Shown one piece after another: positions 7,791 to 16,652 of a DNA stretch of 41,896 nt (position 1 is its first letter; every line of letters begins with the position of its first letter). The stretch lies in the NCBI RefSeq assembly GCF_000336715.1, contig NZ_AOMF01000166.1, positions 132,346 through 174,241 on the forward strand, in the 5' to 3' direction. The translations under genes were made by a program, and so were the position numbers. A model generated the notes under the pieces. The model was not told the DNA's origin and did no database searches. It saw only the letters and a program-made list of their open reading frames with translations. Source of the stretch: Halococcus thailandensis JCM 13552. GTDB taxonomy: Archaea > Halobacteriota > Halobacteria > Halobacteriales > Halococcaceae.

Positions 7791-8496
7791 GACCGAGCGC
7801 ACGCGGCGGGATCTCGCCGGGAAGATCGCCGGCGATGTCGTCCTGAGCGACGACCCCGGCGCGACGATCCGGAAATGGCGAACGGATTTCGACGTCGCCC
7901 AGACGAGGCTCGCCGACGAGCTCGACGTCTCGGCGTCCGTCGTATCGGATTACGAGAGCGGGCGACGCGAGAGCCCCGGCATCGCGATCGTCCGTCGCGT
8001 CATCGAGGCGCTGCTCGACATCGACGAGGCACGCGGCGGCGAACACCTGCGCCAGTACGCCCGGGTCCTCTCGGCGGGCTTCGAGGGCGACATCGTCCGC
8101 GACCTCCGGGAGTATCCCACGGCAATCGACACCGGGGAGTTCTACGACGCCATCGGCGCGACAGAGGTCGTTGGGGGCACCCAGCAAAGCGTCGCCGGCC
8201 ACACCGTCATCAACTCCATCGAGGCGATCACGCGGCTCTCCTCCGAGGAGTTCTATCGCCTCTACGGCCAGAGCACGAATCGCGCGCTCGTGTTTACGGG
8301 TGTCACCCACGGCGAGGGCGCGCTGGTCGCGCTGCGGGTGGTGACGCCGACGCCGAGCGCGGTCGTTCTCCACGGGCTCGATCGCGACGATCTCTGGGAG
8401 CACGCGCCGACGCTCGCCCGTGCCGACGGCTTCTCGCTGGCGGTCGCCGCCGGTGAACTGGAGGCGATGCTCGAAACGATGGGTGAGCTTCCGTAA
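7789..8496 (+). CDS. HTH (XRE-like) transcriptional regulator, archaeal COG1709-type
   Basis: This 235-residue protein has a Cro/C1-type helix-turn-helix at about residues 27-75 (QTRLADELDVSASVVSDYESGRRESPG). A long C-terminal domain without known enzyme motifs follows (VFTGVTHGEGALVALRVVTPTPSAVVLHG). This matches the archaeal regulator group with an N-terminal HTH and a conserved C-terminal sensor-like part. The start at ATG 7789 gives the natural MTERTRRDLAGKIAGD N-terminus; the frame is open 16 codons further up, but with poor coding quality. It ends exactly where the convergent HMG-CoA synthase gene ends, with no base between. Confidence 0.85.
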   Translation: MTERTRRDLAGKIAGDVVLSDDPGATIRKWRTDFDVAQTRLADELDVSASVVSDYESGRRESPGIAIVRRVIEALLDIDEARGGEHLRQYARVLSAGFEGDIVRDLREYPTAIDTGEFYDAIGATEVVGGTQQSVAGHTVINSIEAITRLSSEEFYRLYGQSTNRALVFTGVTHGEGALVALRVVTPTPSAVVLHGLDRDDLWEHAPTLARADGFSLAVAAGELEAMLETMGELP

Positions 8497-9831
8497 CTAC
8501 TCGACGTAGCGGTAGGTCCGCTCGTCCATCGGACCGGAGCCGTCGCGGACGAACTCCTCGCTTGGGGTGGTGAACGCGTCGATGTCGATCTCCTTGTCGT
8601 GGTTGTGGACGTCGTGGATCTCCTCGTACTCCGCGAACGAGATGTCGCGGCGTGCGGCCAGCTGCTCGTCGATGTCGAGCGCGTCGATCTCCTCGGTCCA
8701 CTCCTCTTGAACCGTTTCGACGTGGATCTCGGCCTGTGCGCCGCTGCCGTAGGAGCCAAGCAGCAGCGACTTGCCGGTCATGTCGATGCCTGCCTCGCGG
8801 GCGCTGCGGAGCGCGCTCGCGCGGGCGACGTGGACCGAGCCGGTGTACCAGTTGCCGACGTGACGGGCGATGTCGAGCGTCGGCTCGATCGTGTCGTCGT
8901 ACCACGCCGCGTACGCGTCGGTTTCCTTCAGCGCGTCCATGTAGTCGCGGACGGCGTCGCGGTACTGTGACTCGTCGTCGAACCCGTCGGGTCGGGGCTG
9001 TTCGCCGATCGCCGCGGTGAGGTCGGCCTCGATCTCGGTGTTACGGATCATGTGGCGGTAGCCGAGCAGCGCGGCCTTCCTGACCATGCCGGGGAACGGC
9101 GTGTGGAACGGGATGTACTCGAACTGGTCGGGATGGGTCTCCTCGGCGACGCTCTCGTAGTCCTCCAGGGCTTCGCGCATCCGCGCGAGATAGACCTGAA
9201 CCGAGCGCTGGCCGTCGACGCTCGGGAACTGCTGGTTCGGCTTGAGGAAGTCGGTCTCGTCGGCGCTGCCGAACCCCTGCTCGACACTCATTTCGACGAG
9301 ATCGGGATCCTCGGCGATGAGCATCGCCACCGCGCCCGCGCCCTGAGTGGCCTCGCCGGCGTCGCCGCGCGCGTAGAGGGCGGTGTCGGTGGCGATCACG
9401 AGCGCCGCTCGGCCGCGATTGCGCCCGGCACGGATCCAGTTGTAGGCGTCGTCGAGGCTCTGCGTGCCCGCGATGCAGGCGAACTTGCGCTCGCCCTTGT
9501 TCGCGTGGTGGAAGTCCTCGCCGTAGACCTGTTCGAGACAGCCAGCGACATACGTCGAGACGGGTTTGGCGTTGTCGAAGGCGCTCTCGGTGGCGACGTC
9601 GATCCGCCCGATGTCGTCGGGCGTCAGCCCCTTGCGCTCCATCAGTTTGTGTGCGGCGTTCGCGCCCATCGTCACGATGTCCTCCTCGACGTCGGGGAAC
9701 GAACTCGCGTGGAGGCCGAGCCCCTTCGTGAACTTCTCGGGCTCCTCGTCCAGCGCGGGGGCGAGCGTCTCCGCGAGGTCGAGCCTGAGCTTTCCGGCGT
9801 GGATGGCGACCGCGTCGATACCGACGTTCAT
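8497..9831 (-). CDS. hmgB: Hydroxymethylglutaryl-CoA synthase
   Basis: This 444-residue enzyme condenses acetyl-CoA with acetoacetyl-CoA to HMG-CoA, the second step of the mevalonate pathway that makes archaeal isoprenoid lipids. The catalytic triad can be placed: Glu82 (ATESAFDNAK), Cys119 (FACIAGTQ) and His243 (YIPFHTPFPGM). Their spacing is very close to bacterial MvaS. The C-terminus carries the extra segments usual for haloarchaeal forms. A TATA box at 9853-9860 lies 25 bases before the ATG, so the mRNA should be leaderless. The gene is convergent with the HTH regulator, with no intergenic base. Confidence 0.95.
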   Translation of the reverse strand: MNVGIDAVAIHAGKLRLDLAETLAPALDEEPEKFTKGLGLHASSFPDVEEDIVTMGANAAHKLMERKGLTPDDIGRIDVATESAFDNAKPVSTYVAGCLEQVYGEDFHHANKGERKFACIAGTQSLDDAYNWIRAGRNRGRAALVIATDTALYARGDAGEATQGAGAVAMLIAEDPDLVEMSVEQGFGSADETDFLKPNQQFPSVDGQRSVQVYLARMREALEDYESVAEETHPDQFEYIPFHTPFPGMVRKAALLGYRHMIRNTEIEADLTAAIGEQPRPDGFDDESQYRDAVRDYMDALKETDAYAAWYDDTIEPTLDIARHVGNWYTGSVHVARASALRSAREAGIDMTGKSLLLGSYGSGAQAEIHVETVQEEWTEEIDALDIDEQLAARRDISFAEYEEIHDVHNHDKEIDIDAFTTPSEEFVRDGSGPMDERTYRYVE

Positions 9832-9852
9832 GCGTACGGTAAGCGGCCACGA

Positions 9853-9860
9853 GATATATG
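9853..9860 (-). promoter_or_regulatory. TATA box of HMG-CoA synthase
   Basis: The minus strand reads CATATATC here, centred 25 bases before the start codon at 9831. Confidence 0.6.
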
Positions 9861-9963
9861 ATTCCGTCGACTCCGTTTTCGTCGATCGTCGATTTCACGT
9901 GGCGATCAGTGGGCGATCTCGATCACCGGACGCCGCTACCGGATGCGTCACCGATCGCCGCGA

Positions 9964-11187
9964 TCAGGCGTTCTCGTGGCTGACCTCGTAGCCGCGATCG
10001 CGGATCGATCGGATGACGGTGCGTGCGTGGCCGGTGCCGCTGGTCTCGATCTCGAAGACGAGGTAGGCCTCACCGACGTCGAGTTCCGGCACCGAGCGGT
10101 CGTGGCGTACGCTGCGAATGTTCGCGCCGTGGTCGGCGATGATGCTCGACACCGTGCCCATCTCGCCGGGACGGTCGGTGATGCGCACGCGCAGGCGGAG
10201 GATCTGCTCGCGGTCGGTGAGCGCGTGGATCAACACCGTGCGCAACATCGTCATGTCGAGATTCCCACCGCACAGCAGCGCGAACACCGTCTCACCCTCG
10301 ACGTCGAGCTCGTCGCTCAGGAGGGCCGCGACCGACGCCGCGCCGGCCCCTTCGACGACCTGTTTTGCGCGCTCCATGAGCAGGAGGACCGCGCGGGCGA
10401 TCTCGCCGTCGGTCACGGTGACGATCTCGTCGACGTGTTCCTCGATGAGCGAGAGGGTGAGCTCCGAGATCCCACCGGTGGCGATCCCGTCGGCGATGGT
10501 GTTCACCGAATCGAGCGTGACTGGAATCCCCTTGTCGAGGCTGTCCGGTACTGTGGCAGCCCCTTCGGCTTGCACGCCGACGACGCGCGTCCCCGGCGAG
10601 AGCTCGTTCATCGCTGTCGCGATGCCCGAGATCAGCCCGCCGCCGCCGATCGGCACGATGACGGTGTCGACGTTGCAGTCCTCGTACATCTCGATTCCGA
10701 GCGTGCCCTGTCCGGCGACGATCGCGGGGTCGTCGTAGGCGTGGACGAACGCGGTCGCCTCGTCGTCGACGAGCCCCTGAGCGTGATCCATCGCCGCCTG
10801 GAAGTCCTGACCGACGAGTTCGACCCGCGCGCCGTAGCCACGCGTCGCGTCGACTTTCGCCTGCGGGGCGGCCTTCGGCATCACGATCGTGGCATCGATG
10901 CCGAGTGTCGTCGCCGCGAGCGCGACCCCCTGGGCGTGGTTGCCGGCGCTCGCGGCGACCACGCGATCGGTCCCCCCGTCCTCGACGAGCTGTGCGATCT
11001 TGTTGTACGCACCCCGCGTCTTGAACGAGCCGGTCCACTGGAGGTGTTCCATCTTCAGGTGGACCTCGCTGTCGGTCAGTTCGCCGAGCGACGTGCTCCG
11101 CTCGACGGGGGTTCGTTTGACGACCGACTCGTCGTCGAGGCGCTCGCGGGCCGCCTCGATGTCGTCGTAGGTGACTGACTCGCTCAT
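9964..11187 (-). CDS. ilvA: Threonine/serine ammonia-lyase with ACT domain
   Basis: This 407-residue PLP enzyme (fold type II) deaminates threonine to 2-oxobutanoate or serine to pyruvate. The Schiff-base Lys56 is in GSFKTRGAYNK and the phosphate-binding glycine loop is GGGGL (181-185). AASAGNHAQG (78-87) is the substrate loop. The C-terminal ~75 residues (from about 330) form an ACT domain (RITDRPGEMGTVSSI), usually an amino-acid sensor. It starts 4 bases after the stop of the upstream dimethylglycine/sarcosine-dehydrogenase-like gene, so it is probably co-transcribed with it. That context favours a catabolic serine/threonine role over isoleucine synthesis, but the sequence alone does not decide this. 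Confidence 0.92.
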   Translation of the reverse strand: MSESVTYDDIEAARERLDDESVVKRTPVERSTSLGELTDSEVHLKMEHLQWTGSFKTRGAYNKIAQLVEDGGTDRVVAASAGNHAQGVALAATTLGIDATIVMPKAAPQAKVDATRGYGARVELVGQDFQAAMDHAQGLVDDEATAFVHAYDDPAIVAGQGTLGIEMYEDCNVDTVIVPIGGGGLISGIATAMNELSPGTRVVGVQAEGAATVPDSLDKGIPVTLDSVNTIADGIATGGISELTLSLIEEHVDEIVTVTDGEIARAVLLLMERAKQVVEGAGAASVAALLSDELDVEGETVFALLCGGNLDMTMLRTVLIHALTDREQILRLRVRITDRPGEMGTVSSIIADHGANIRSVRHDRSVPELDVGEAYLVFEIETSGTGHARTVIRSIRDRGYEVSHENA

Positions 11188-11191
11188 CGAA

Positions 11192-13696
11192 CTACCCGCG
11201 CATCCGTTCCATTTCGGGGTCGAACAGCGGCTCGTCGCGTACCGTCGCCGCGTAGCGCTCGCCCTCGTAGCGTACGTCGAGTGCCGTGCCGGCGTCGGTG
11301 TACTCGGTCGGCAGATACGAGTAGACGATGCCTGCGTCGATGCTGTAGCCGTAGCCGGCGCGACAGCCGTAGCCGATCACGTCCTCGCCATCGAGGATCG
11401 GATGACCCGAATCAACGATCATTCCCGATCCATCGAGCGTGAGCGGAGTAAGCTTTCGGTCGACGCCCGCCTCGCGCGCCGCGAGCAGCGCGTCCTTCCC
11501 GACGAACTCGGTATCGGTGTCGACCGCGAAGCCGATCCCCGCCTCGTCGGGCGTGTATTCGGGCGTGATGTCTGTTCCCCAGAGCCGATACCCCTTCTCC
11601 AGACTCGCCGAGGCGAGCGCCTCCCAGCCCATCGGCACGATTCCGTGCTCCTGGCCCGCTTCCCAGAGGGTGTCCCAGAGCTGCGCGCCGTACTCGGTGG
11701 GTGTGTAGATCTCCCAGCCGAGTTCGCCGGCGTAGGAGAGCCGGAGCATCGTCACCGGCAGGCTCTCCAGATAGGTCTCGCGCACCGCGTAGAACGGGAA
11801 TTCGTCGTCCGAGAGGTCCGCCTCGACGAGCGGTCCGAGCAGCTCCCGTGCTTCCGGCCCCCAGACGCCCACCCCGGAACGGCTCGAATCGTGGACCGTG
11901 ATCGAGAGCGAGTCGGGTGCGTGCTCGCGGATCCAGCGCGAGTGGAGCGTCGCGGAGTTGCCGCCGCCCGTCGTCAGCAGATATCGATCTTCGTCGAGCC
12001 GTGCGACGGTCAGATCCGCGAGGATGCCCCCATCCTCGTTCAGCATCGCCGCGTACCGCATCCGCCCGACCGAACAGTCCATGTCGTTGGTCAGCAACCG
12101 CTGGAGGAACTCCATCGTTCCCTCGCCGGCGATCTCGATGCCGGTGAACGTCGTCATATCGAACATCGCCACCCGGTCGCGGACGGCCTGGTGTTCGACG
12201 CCCTGTGCCTTCGACCAGTTGCGCGCGAGCCAGTCCGGTCTGTCGGGCACCTCGTACTCGCTCAGGAGGGACTGGTTCGTCTCGTACCACTGGGGCACCT
12301 CCCAGCCGTTGGTGTCGTAGAACTCCGCGCCGAGGTCGTCCTGTCGGTCGTAAAACGGGCTTCGGCGGAGCGCGCGCTGGTCTTCGGGCTGTTCGCGCGG
12401 GTGGATCAGCTGGTAGACCTCCTGATACTGCTGGGCACCCCGCCCGTAGGTGAACTCTCGACTCCCCGAATGGGGCTGGAATCGACTGATGTGGGCGGGC
12501 TCGGCGTTGACACGTTCACCGTCGAGGCGCGGAACTCCGTTCTCCATCCACTCGGCGACGACGCTGCCCACGCCGCCCGACTGGGTGACCCAGATGGCGA
12601 GCGACCACCACAGTCCCTCGGTGTCCTCGTCCGGCCCCAAAATCGGCATTCCGTCGGGAGTGAAGCAGAACATCCCGTTCATCTCGGTCTCCCACTCGAC
12701 ACCATCGAACGCCGGGACCAGTTCGCGCGCGGCGTCGTACGCGCTCTCGTCGTGGTCGGGATGGGTGTTCTCGTAGAAATGCTCGGCGGCGAACTCCCGG
12801 AGCGAGGGGTACTCCAGTCCGAGGTCGTCGAGTTTTGCGGGTCCGTAGATGTCCTCGGGATCGACGAGCAGCGGTTCGTGGTTGTACGATCCCACCCCAT
12901 AGGAATCGCCGTGCTGGCGGAAATACTCCGAGTAGTCCTGATGACGGAGGAGCGGCTGTTCGATCTCGCGCTCGGCTCCCGCCAGTTCGTCGAGCGGTTC
13001 GCTCACGAGGTACTGGTGCGAGCACGGCACCAGCGGGATGTCGGTGTCGACCATGTCCCCAAAGAGCGGGCCCCAGATGTTCGTCGCCACGAGCAGTTCG
13101 TCGCATGCGATGCGGCCGTTCTCGGTGACGACCGCCTGGACCGCCCCGTCACCTGTCTCGACGTCCGTGACGAGCGTGTCGCCGTAGAACTCGTGGCCGA
13201 CCTCCTGGGCGCGCTCGGCCATCTTCCGCGAGGCGTCGACCGCGTGGGCCTTGCCGTCGGTCGGGAGGTAGTAGCCACCGTGGATCACGGTCGAATCGAT
13301 CTGCGGGACGCGCTCTTCGACCTCCGCGGGCGAGAGCAGTTCGCCACCGTCCAGTCCGTAGGACTGGCCCCACTCGCGCTTTCGCTTGAGGAACTTCCAA
13401 CGGTCCTCGGTGTAGGCGACCTCGATGCCGCCCGACATCCGGTAGCTGTCGAGGTCGTAGTAGAGGTCGCGCGTGTACGCGGCCAGTTCCGTCATCAGCT
13501 TGCCGCCGTTGGTCTGATAGACGAGCCCGGGCGCGTGCGAGGTCGAGCCGCCCGTCTCGAACAGCGGTCCCCGATCCAGCACGACGACGTCCTCGCGACC
13601 CTGCTCGGCGAGGTGGTAGGCCGCCGAACAGCCGACACAGCCCGCGCCGACGACGACGGTCCCCGCGCTCTCCGGCGGTGTGGTCCCTGTGCTCAT
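11192..13696 (-). CDS. FAD/GcvT fusion dehydrogenase, dimethylglycine/sarcosine dehydrogenase family (copy 1)
   Basis: This 834-residue protein has an N-terminal FAD-binding domain with VVVGAGCVG (14-22). The GGSTSHAPGL segment contains His54, matching the His that carries covalent FAD in dimethylglycine and sarcosine dehydrogenases. The oxidase domain runs to about 390 and a linker (FAO_M-like) to about 450. A GcvT-type folate domain follows (about 455-730), with NEDGGILAD and SYAGELGWEIY, then the GcvT C-terminal barrel. The family oxidises an N-methyl group and transfers it to tetrahydrofolate as methylene-THF. The start at ATG 13696 is set by a TATA box at 13721-13729; the open frame beyond it is antisense to copy 2 territory. 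The specific substrate is not known. Confidence 0.9.
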   Translation of the reverse strand: MSTGTTPPESAGTVVVGAGCVGCSAAYHLAEQGREDVVVLDRGPLFETGGSTSHAPGLVYQTNGGKLMTELAAYTRDLYYDLDSYRMSGGIEVAYTEDRWKFLKRKREWGQSYGLDGGELLSPAEVEERVPQIDSTVIHGGYYLPTDGKAHAVDASRKMAERAQEVGHEFYGDTLVTDVETGDGAVQAVVTENGRIACDELLVATNIWGPLFGDMVDTDIPLVPCSHQYLVSEPLDELAGAEREIEQPLLRHQDYSEYFRQHGDSYGVGSYNHEPLLVDPEDIYGPAKLDDLGLEYPSLREFAAEHFYENTHPDHDESAYDAARELVPAFDGVEWETEMNGMFCFTPDGMPILGPDEDTEGLWWSLAIWVTQSGGVGSVVAEWMENGVPRLDGERVNAEPAHISRFQPHSGSREFTYGRGAQQYQEVYQLIHPREQPEDQRALRRSPFYDRQDDLGAEFYDTNGWEVPQWYETNQSLLSEYEVPDRPDWLARNWSKAQGVEHQAVRDRVAMFDMTTFTGIEIAGEGTMEFLQRLLTNDMDCSVGRMRYAAMLNEDGGILADLTVARLDEDRYLLTTGGGNSATLHSRWIREHAPDSLSITVHDSSRSGVGVWGPEARELLGPLVEADLSDDEFPFYAVRETYLESLPVTMLRLSYAGELGWEIYTPTEYGAQLWDTLWEAGQEHGIVPMGWEALASASLEKGYRLWGTDITPEYTPDEAGIGFAVDTDTEFVGKDALLAAREAGVDRKLTPLTLDGSGMIVDSGHPILDGEDVIGYGCRAGYGYSIDAGIVYSYLPTEYTDAGTALDVRYEGERYAATVRDEPLFDPEMERMRG

Positions 13697-13720
13697 GCCG
13701 TGTGGCTTCCGCCGTCGTGG

Positions 13721-13729
13721 GTTTAAAAC
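13721..13729 (-). promoter_or_regulatory. TATA box of dehydrogenase copy 1
   Basis: GTTTTAAAC on the minus strand, a palindromic A/T core about 28 bases before ATG 13696. It shows that copy 1 can be transcribed independently of copy 2, which ends 109 bases upstream of copy 1. Confidence 0.6.
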
Positions 13730-13805
13730 ACGGGGTGGACTACCACAGCCGTTTAGTAGTCCGCTGGTGTGCGGCGACGAATCGTCGGGTAATCGACAAA
13801 CGTGG

Positions 13806-16388
13806 CTACAACAGTGGTTCGTCGCGCACCGTCGCCCCGTAGCGCTCGCCCTCGTAGAGCACGTCGACCTCGGTTCCCGGCTCGGCGAATTCGGGCGGGA
13901 GGTAGGTGTAGACGACGCAGGCACCGACGGTGTAGCCGTATTCGGCGGCGTGGACGTAGCCGAGCACTTCGTCACCGTCGGGCACGAGGATGGGCCGGTC
14001 GGCGAGCACGACCTGCTCGGGGTCGTCGAGCGTGAGACAGGCCACTCTCCGATCGACGTCGCCCTCGGCGGCCGCCGCGACCGCCTCCTTGCCGACGAAC
14101 TCCGTGTCGAGATCGACGGCCCAGCCCAGCCCCGCCTCGTAGGGGTCGTGTTCGGTGTGGAGATCCTCGCCCCAGAGTCTGAGCCCCTTCTCGATGCGGA
14201 GCGAGTCGAGCGCGCCGTTGCCGTAGGGGCGGATGTCGTACTCCGCACCCGCCTCCATGACGTGTTCCCAGAGCCGCTCGCCGTACTCCGAGGGCGTGTA
14301 GAGCTCCCAGCCGAGCTCGCCGGCATAGGAGAGTCTGAGCGCGGTCACGGGGACGTTCTCCACGAACGTCTGCTGGCTCGTGTAGAACGGAAAGCTTTCG
14401 TCCGAAAGGTCGGCGTCGATCACCTTCGAGAGGGTCTTTCGGGCGTCGGGACCCGTACAGACCATCGCCGCCAGGCTGGAAGTGACGTCGTTGACGACCA
14501 CGCTCTCGGGGGCCTGCTCGCGAACCCACGCGAGGTGGTTCTGGCCGACCTCGCGACCGGTCGTGAGCAGCAGATATCGGTCCTCGTCGACGCGAGTCAC
14601 GGTGATGTCCGCGCGGACGCCGCCGGCCTCGTTACACATGAGCGTGTAGCGGATTTGTCCAACGTCGAGATCCATGTCGTTCGTACAGAGGTTTTGGAGG
14701 AACTCGTCGACCTGCGGACCGACGAGCTCCATCTTGTTGAACGAGGTCATGTCGTGGAGCCCGACGGCCTCGCGGACGTGGAGCGACTCCGCGCCTTCGA
14801 GCGGCGACCAGAACTTGCCCTCCCAGCCCTCCCGGTCCGGGATTTGCTCGCCGTAGCTCTCCAGGAGATCCTCGTTGGACTCGAACCAGTGTGGGGCCTC
14901 CCAGCCGGCCTCGGCCCACAGCTCGGCGTCCAGTTCCCGATGGCTGTGATAGATCGGCGTGCGCCGGATGTCGCGCTGGTACTCGGTGCGGACCCACTTC
15001 GGATGGACGATGCTGTATAGATTGCGATACTCCTCGTCGGCGAGATCGCGTGCGAAGTCCCAGCTCCCGGCGTGGGGTGCGAACCGGTTGACGTCGCAGT
15101 TTCGGAGGTCGATCGGGCCGTCGGGCAGTCGCGGTACTCCGTGTTCCATCCACTCGGCGAGCGCCTTGCCGGCCCCGCCGGCGTGGGTGATCCACGTCGT
15201 GAGCCCGGTCCAGAGTCCTGGACACTCCTGGACTGGCCCCATCGTCGGCATTCCGTTCGGCGACGCCGAATACATCCCGTTGTACTTGTAGTCGAGATGT
15301 TTCCCATCCGTCGCCGGCAGGAGCTCGTCGCTCGCGGTTCGAGGAGCCTTCTCCTGGCGATCGGGGTGGGTGGCGTTCTCGAAGAACTCTTCGGTGAACT
15401 CGTGGATCGACGCCTGATTGCCGCCGTCCTCGTTGCCATCGAGCTCTTCGGGGTCGGGCACGACCGGCTCGTGGTTGTACGAGCCGATCCCGTACCGATT
15501 CCCGTGCGTGCGGAAGTACATCGCGTTGTCCTGATCCCGCAGTATCGGCCGGTCGGGGTCCTGGAGGAGCACTTCGCTCTTGTCGCCGGAGACCGATCGG
15601 TAGTTCTCGTAGACCGGATCGTCGGTGACGTCCTGTTCTCGCCCGTCGAGTTCGGCGAGTGGCTCGGTCATCGTGTACTGGTGTTCGACCGGTGCGACCG
15701 GGAGATGGACGTCGAGTTTCTCGCTCAGCTGGCGCGCCCAGATGTTGGTCGCCACCACGACCTCGTCACACTCGACGCGACCGTTCTCAGTGACGACTTC
15801 CTGCACTCCGTCGCTGTCGGCCTCGATGTCCTCGACTTTCGTGTGACCGACGAACTCCGCACCCATTGCCTCCGCCTCGACGGCCAGCGCCGCACACGCA
15901 CGGACGCCCGATGCCTGCCCGTCCGTCGGCGAGTAGTAGCCACCCTGGATGGCGTCGGGGTCCACAAGCGGGAGCTTTTCGGCGACTTCCTCCGGACTCA
16001 GGAGCTGTGGATCGGGCACGCCCCACGATTTCGCCCACTCGACCCGTCGTTGGAGGTAGTCCATCCGCTCGTCGCTGCGCGCGACCTCGATGCCGCCCGT
16101 CTCGTTGTAGATCGGCTCGCCGTCGTCGCGCTCCAGACTGGAGTACAGTTTTCGGCTGTAGGTGGCGAACTTCGAGAGCACCTTCGGCTCGTCGGTCTGG
16201 AACATGATCCCCGGCGCGTGTGTCGAGGAGCCGCCGGTGGTCGGCAGCGGGCCCCGATCGAGAACCAGAACGTCCTCCCGACCCAGCTCGGCGAGGTGGT
16301 AGGCCGTGCTACAGCCGACGATGCCCGCGCCGATGACGACGGTTCCGGCCGCGTCGGGCAGCCCGTTGGCATGACTCATGGCTGCCAT
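13806..16388 (-). CDS. FAD/GcvT fusion dehydrogenase, dimethylglycine/sarcosine dehydrogenase family (copy 2)
   Basis: This 860-residue paralogue of copy 1 has the same domain order: FAD fold with VVIGAGIVGCS (about 17-27), candidate flavin-linking His57 in GGSSTHAPG, a middle linker, and a GcvT domain with NEAGGVRADITV and SYAGELGWELY, then the C-terminal barrel. It differs from copy 1 by an insertion of about 20 residues in the oxidase domain (around DDPVYENYRSVSGDKSEVLL), near where substrates enter. This suggests a different N-methyl substrate. Two starts are possible, ATG 16388 or ATG 16379 (MSHANG). An A/T box near 16406-16415 fits either. It is divergent from metF. Confidence 0.9.
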   Translation of the reverse strand: MAAMSHANGLPDAAGTVVIGAGIVGCSTAYHLAELGREDVLVLDRGPLPTTGGSSTHAPGIMFQTDEPKVLSKFATYSRKLYSSLERDDGEPIYNETGGIEVARSDERMDYLQRRVEWAKSWGVPDPQLLSPEEVAEKLPLVDPDAIQGGYYSPTDGQASGVRACAALAVEAEAMGAEFVGHTKVEDIEADSDGVQEVVTENGRVECDEVVVATNIWARQLSEKLDVHLPVAPVEHQYTMTEPLAELDGREQDVTDDPVYENYRSVSGDKSEVLLQDPDRPILRDQDNAMYFRTHGNRYGIGSYNHEPVVPDPEELDGNEDGGNQASIHEFTEEFFENATHPDRQEKAPRTASDELLPATDGKHLDYKYNGMYSASPNGMPTMGPVQECPGLWTGLTTWITHAGGAGKALAEWMEHGVPRLPDGPIDLRNCDVNRFAPHAGSWDFARDLADEEYRNLYSIVHPKWVRTEYQRDIRRTPIYHSHRELDAELWAEAGWEAPHWFESNEDLLESYGEQIPDREGWEGKFWSPLEGAESLHVREAVGLHDMTSFNKMELVGPQVDEFLQNLCTNDMDLDVGQIRYTLMCNEAGGVRADITVTRVDEDRYLLLTTGREVGQNHLAWVREQAPESVVVNDVTSSLAAMVCTGPDARKTLSKVIDADLSDESFPFYTSQQTFVENVPVTALRLSYAGELGWELYTPSEYGERLWEHVMEAGAEYDIRPYGNGALDSLRIEKGLRLWGEDLHTEHDPYEAGLGWAVDLDTEFVGKEAVAAAAEGDVDRRVACLTLDDPEQVVLADRPILVPDGDEVLGYVHAAEYGYTVGACVVYTYLPPEFAEPGTEVDVLYEGERYGATVRDEPLL

Positions 16389-16571
16389 TCTGATCTCGGC
16401 CGTGGCTATTCATTCTTCGCCCTCACTGCTGCTCCCGTTTATCCCCGGACGTCCGATCGACGATCGATTTCGGCGTTCGACACGAACCGTGCATTCGGCT
16501 GCCGACCCCGACTTATACCGGTTCGGTTGTGCCGGCCAAGAGCTAAACGTGCGATACTGCTACTCTCACAC

Positions 16572-16652
16572 ATGTTCGCGTTCGAGGCGGAGCGAGACGC
16601 GTCCGAAATGCACTCCGTGGTTTCGGGAGGCACGGACGAGCCATGTCCGTAA
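16572..16652 (+). CDS. Possible 26-residue leader ORF upstream of metF
   Basis: This short frame, MFAFEAERDASEMHSVVSGG followed by TDEPCP, ends 10 bases inside the metF start region. It has high third-position G/C and acidic composition. A CTAAACG box (about 16543-16549) sits about 26 bases upstream of its ATG. That would make it the first codon of a leaderless mRNA, with metF reached by reinitiation. It is too short to be sure; chance is possible. Confidence 0.3.
   Translation: MFAFEAERDASEMHSVVSGGTDEPCP

Noticed and set aside
11171-13726. Very long plus-strand frame (851 codons) opposite dehydrogenase copy 1
   Set aside because: It is a typical shadow frame of a high-GC gene: Arg/Val/His-rich, no recognisable domain, while the minus strand has full family motifs.
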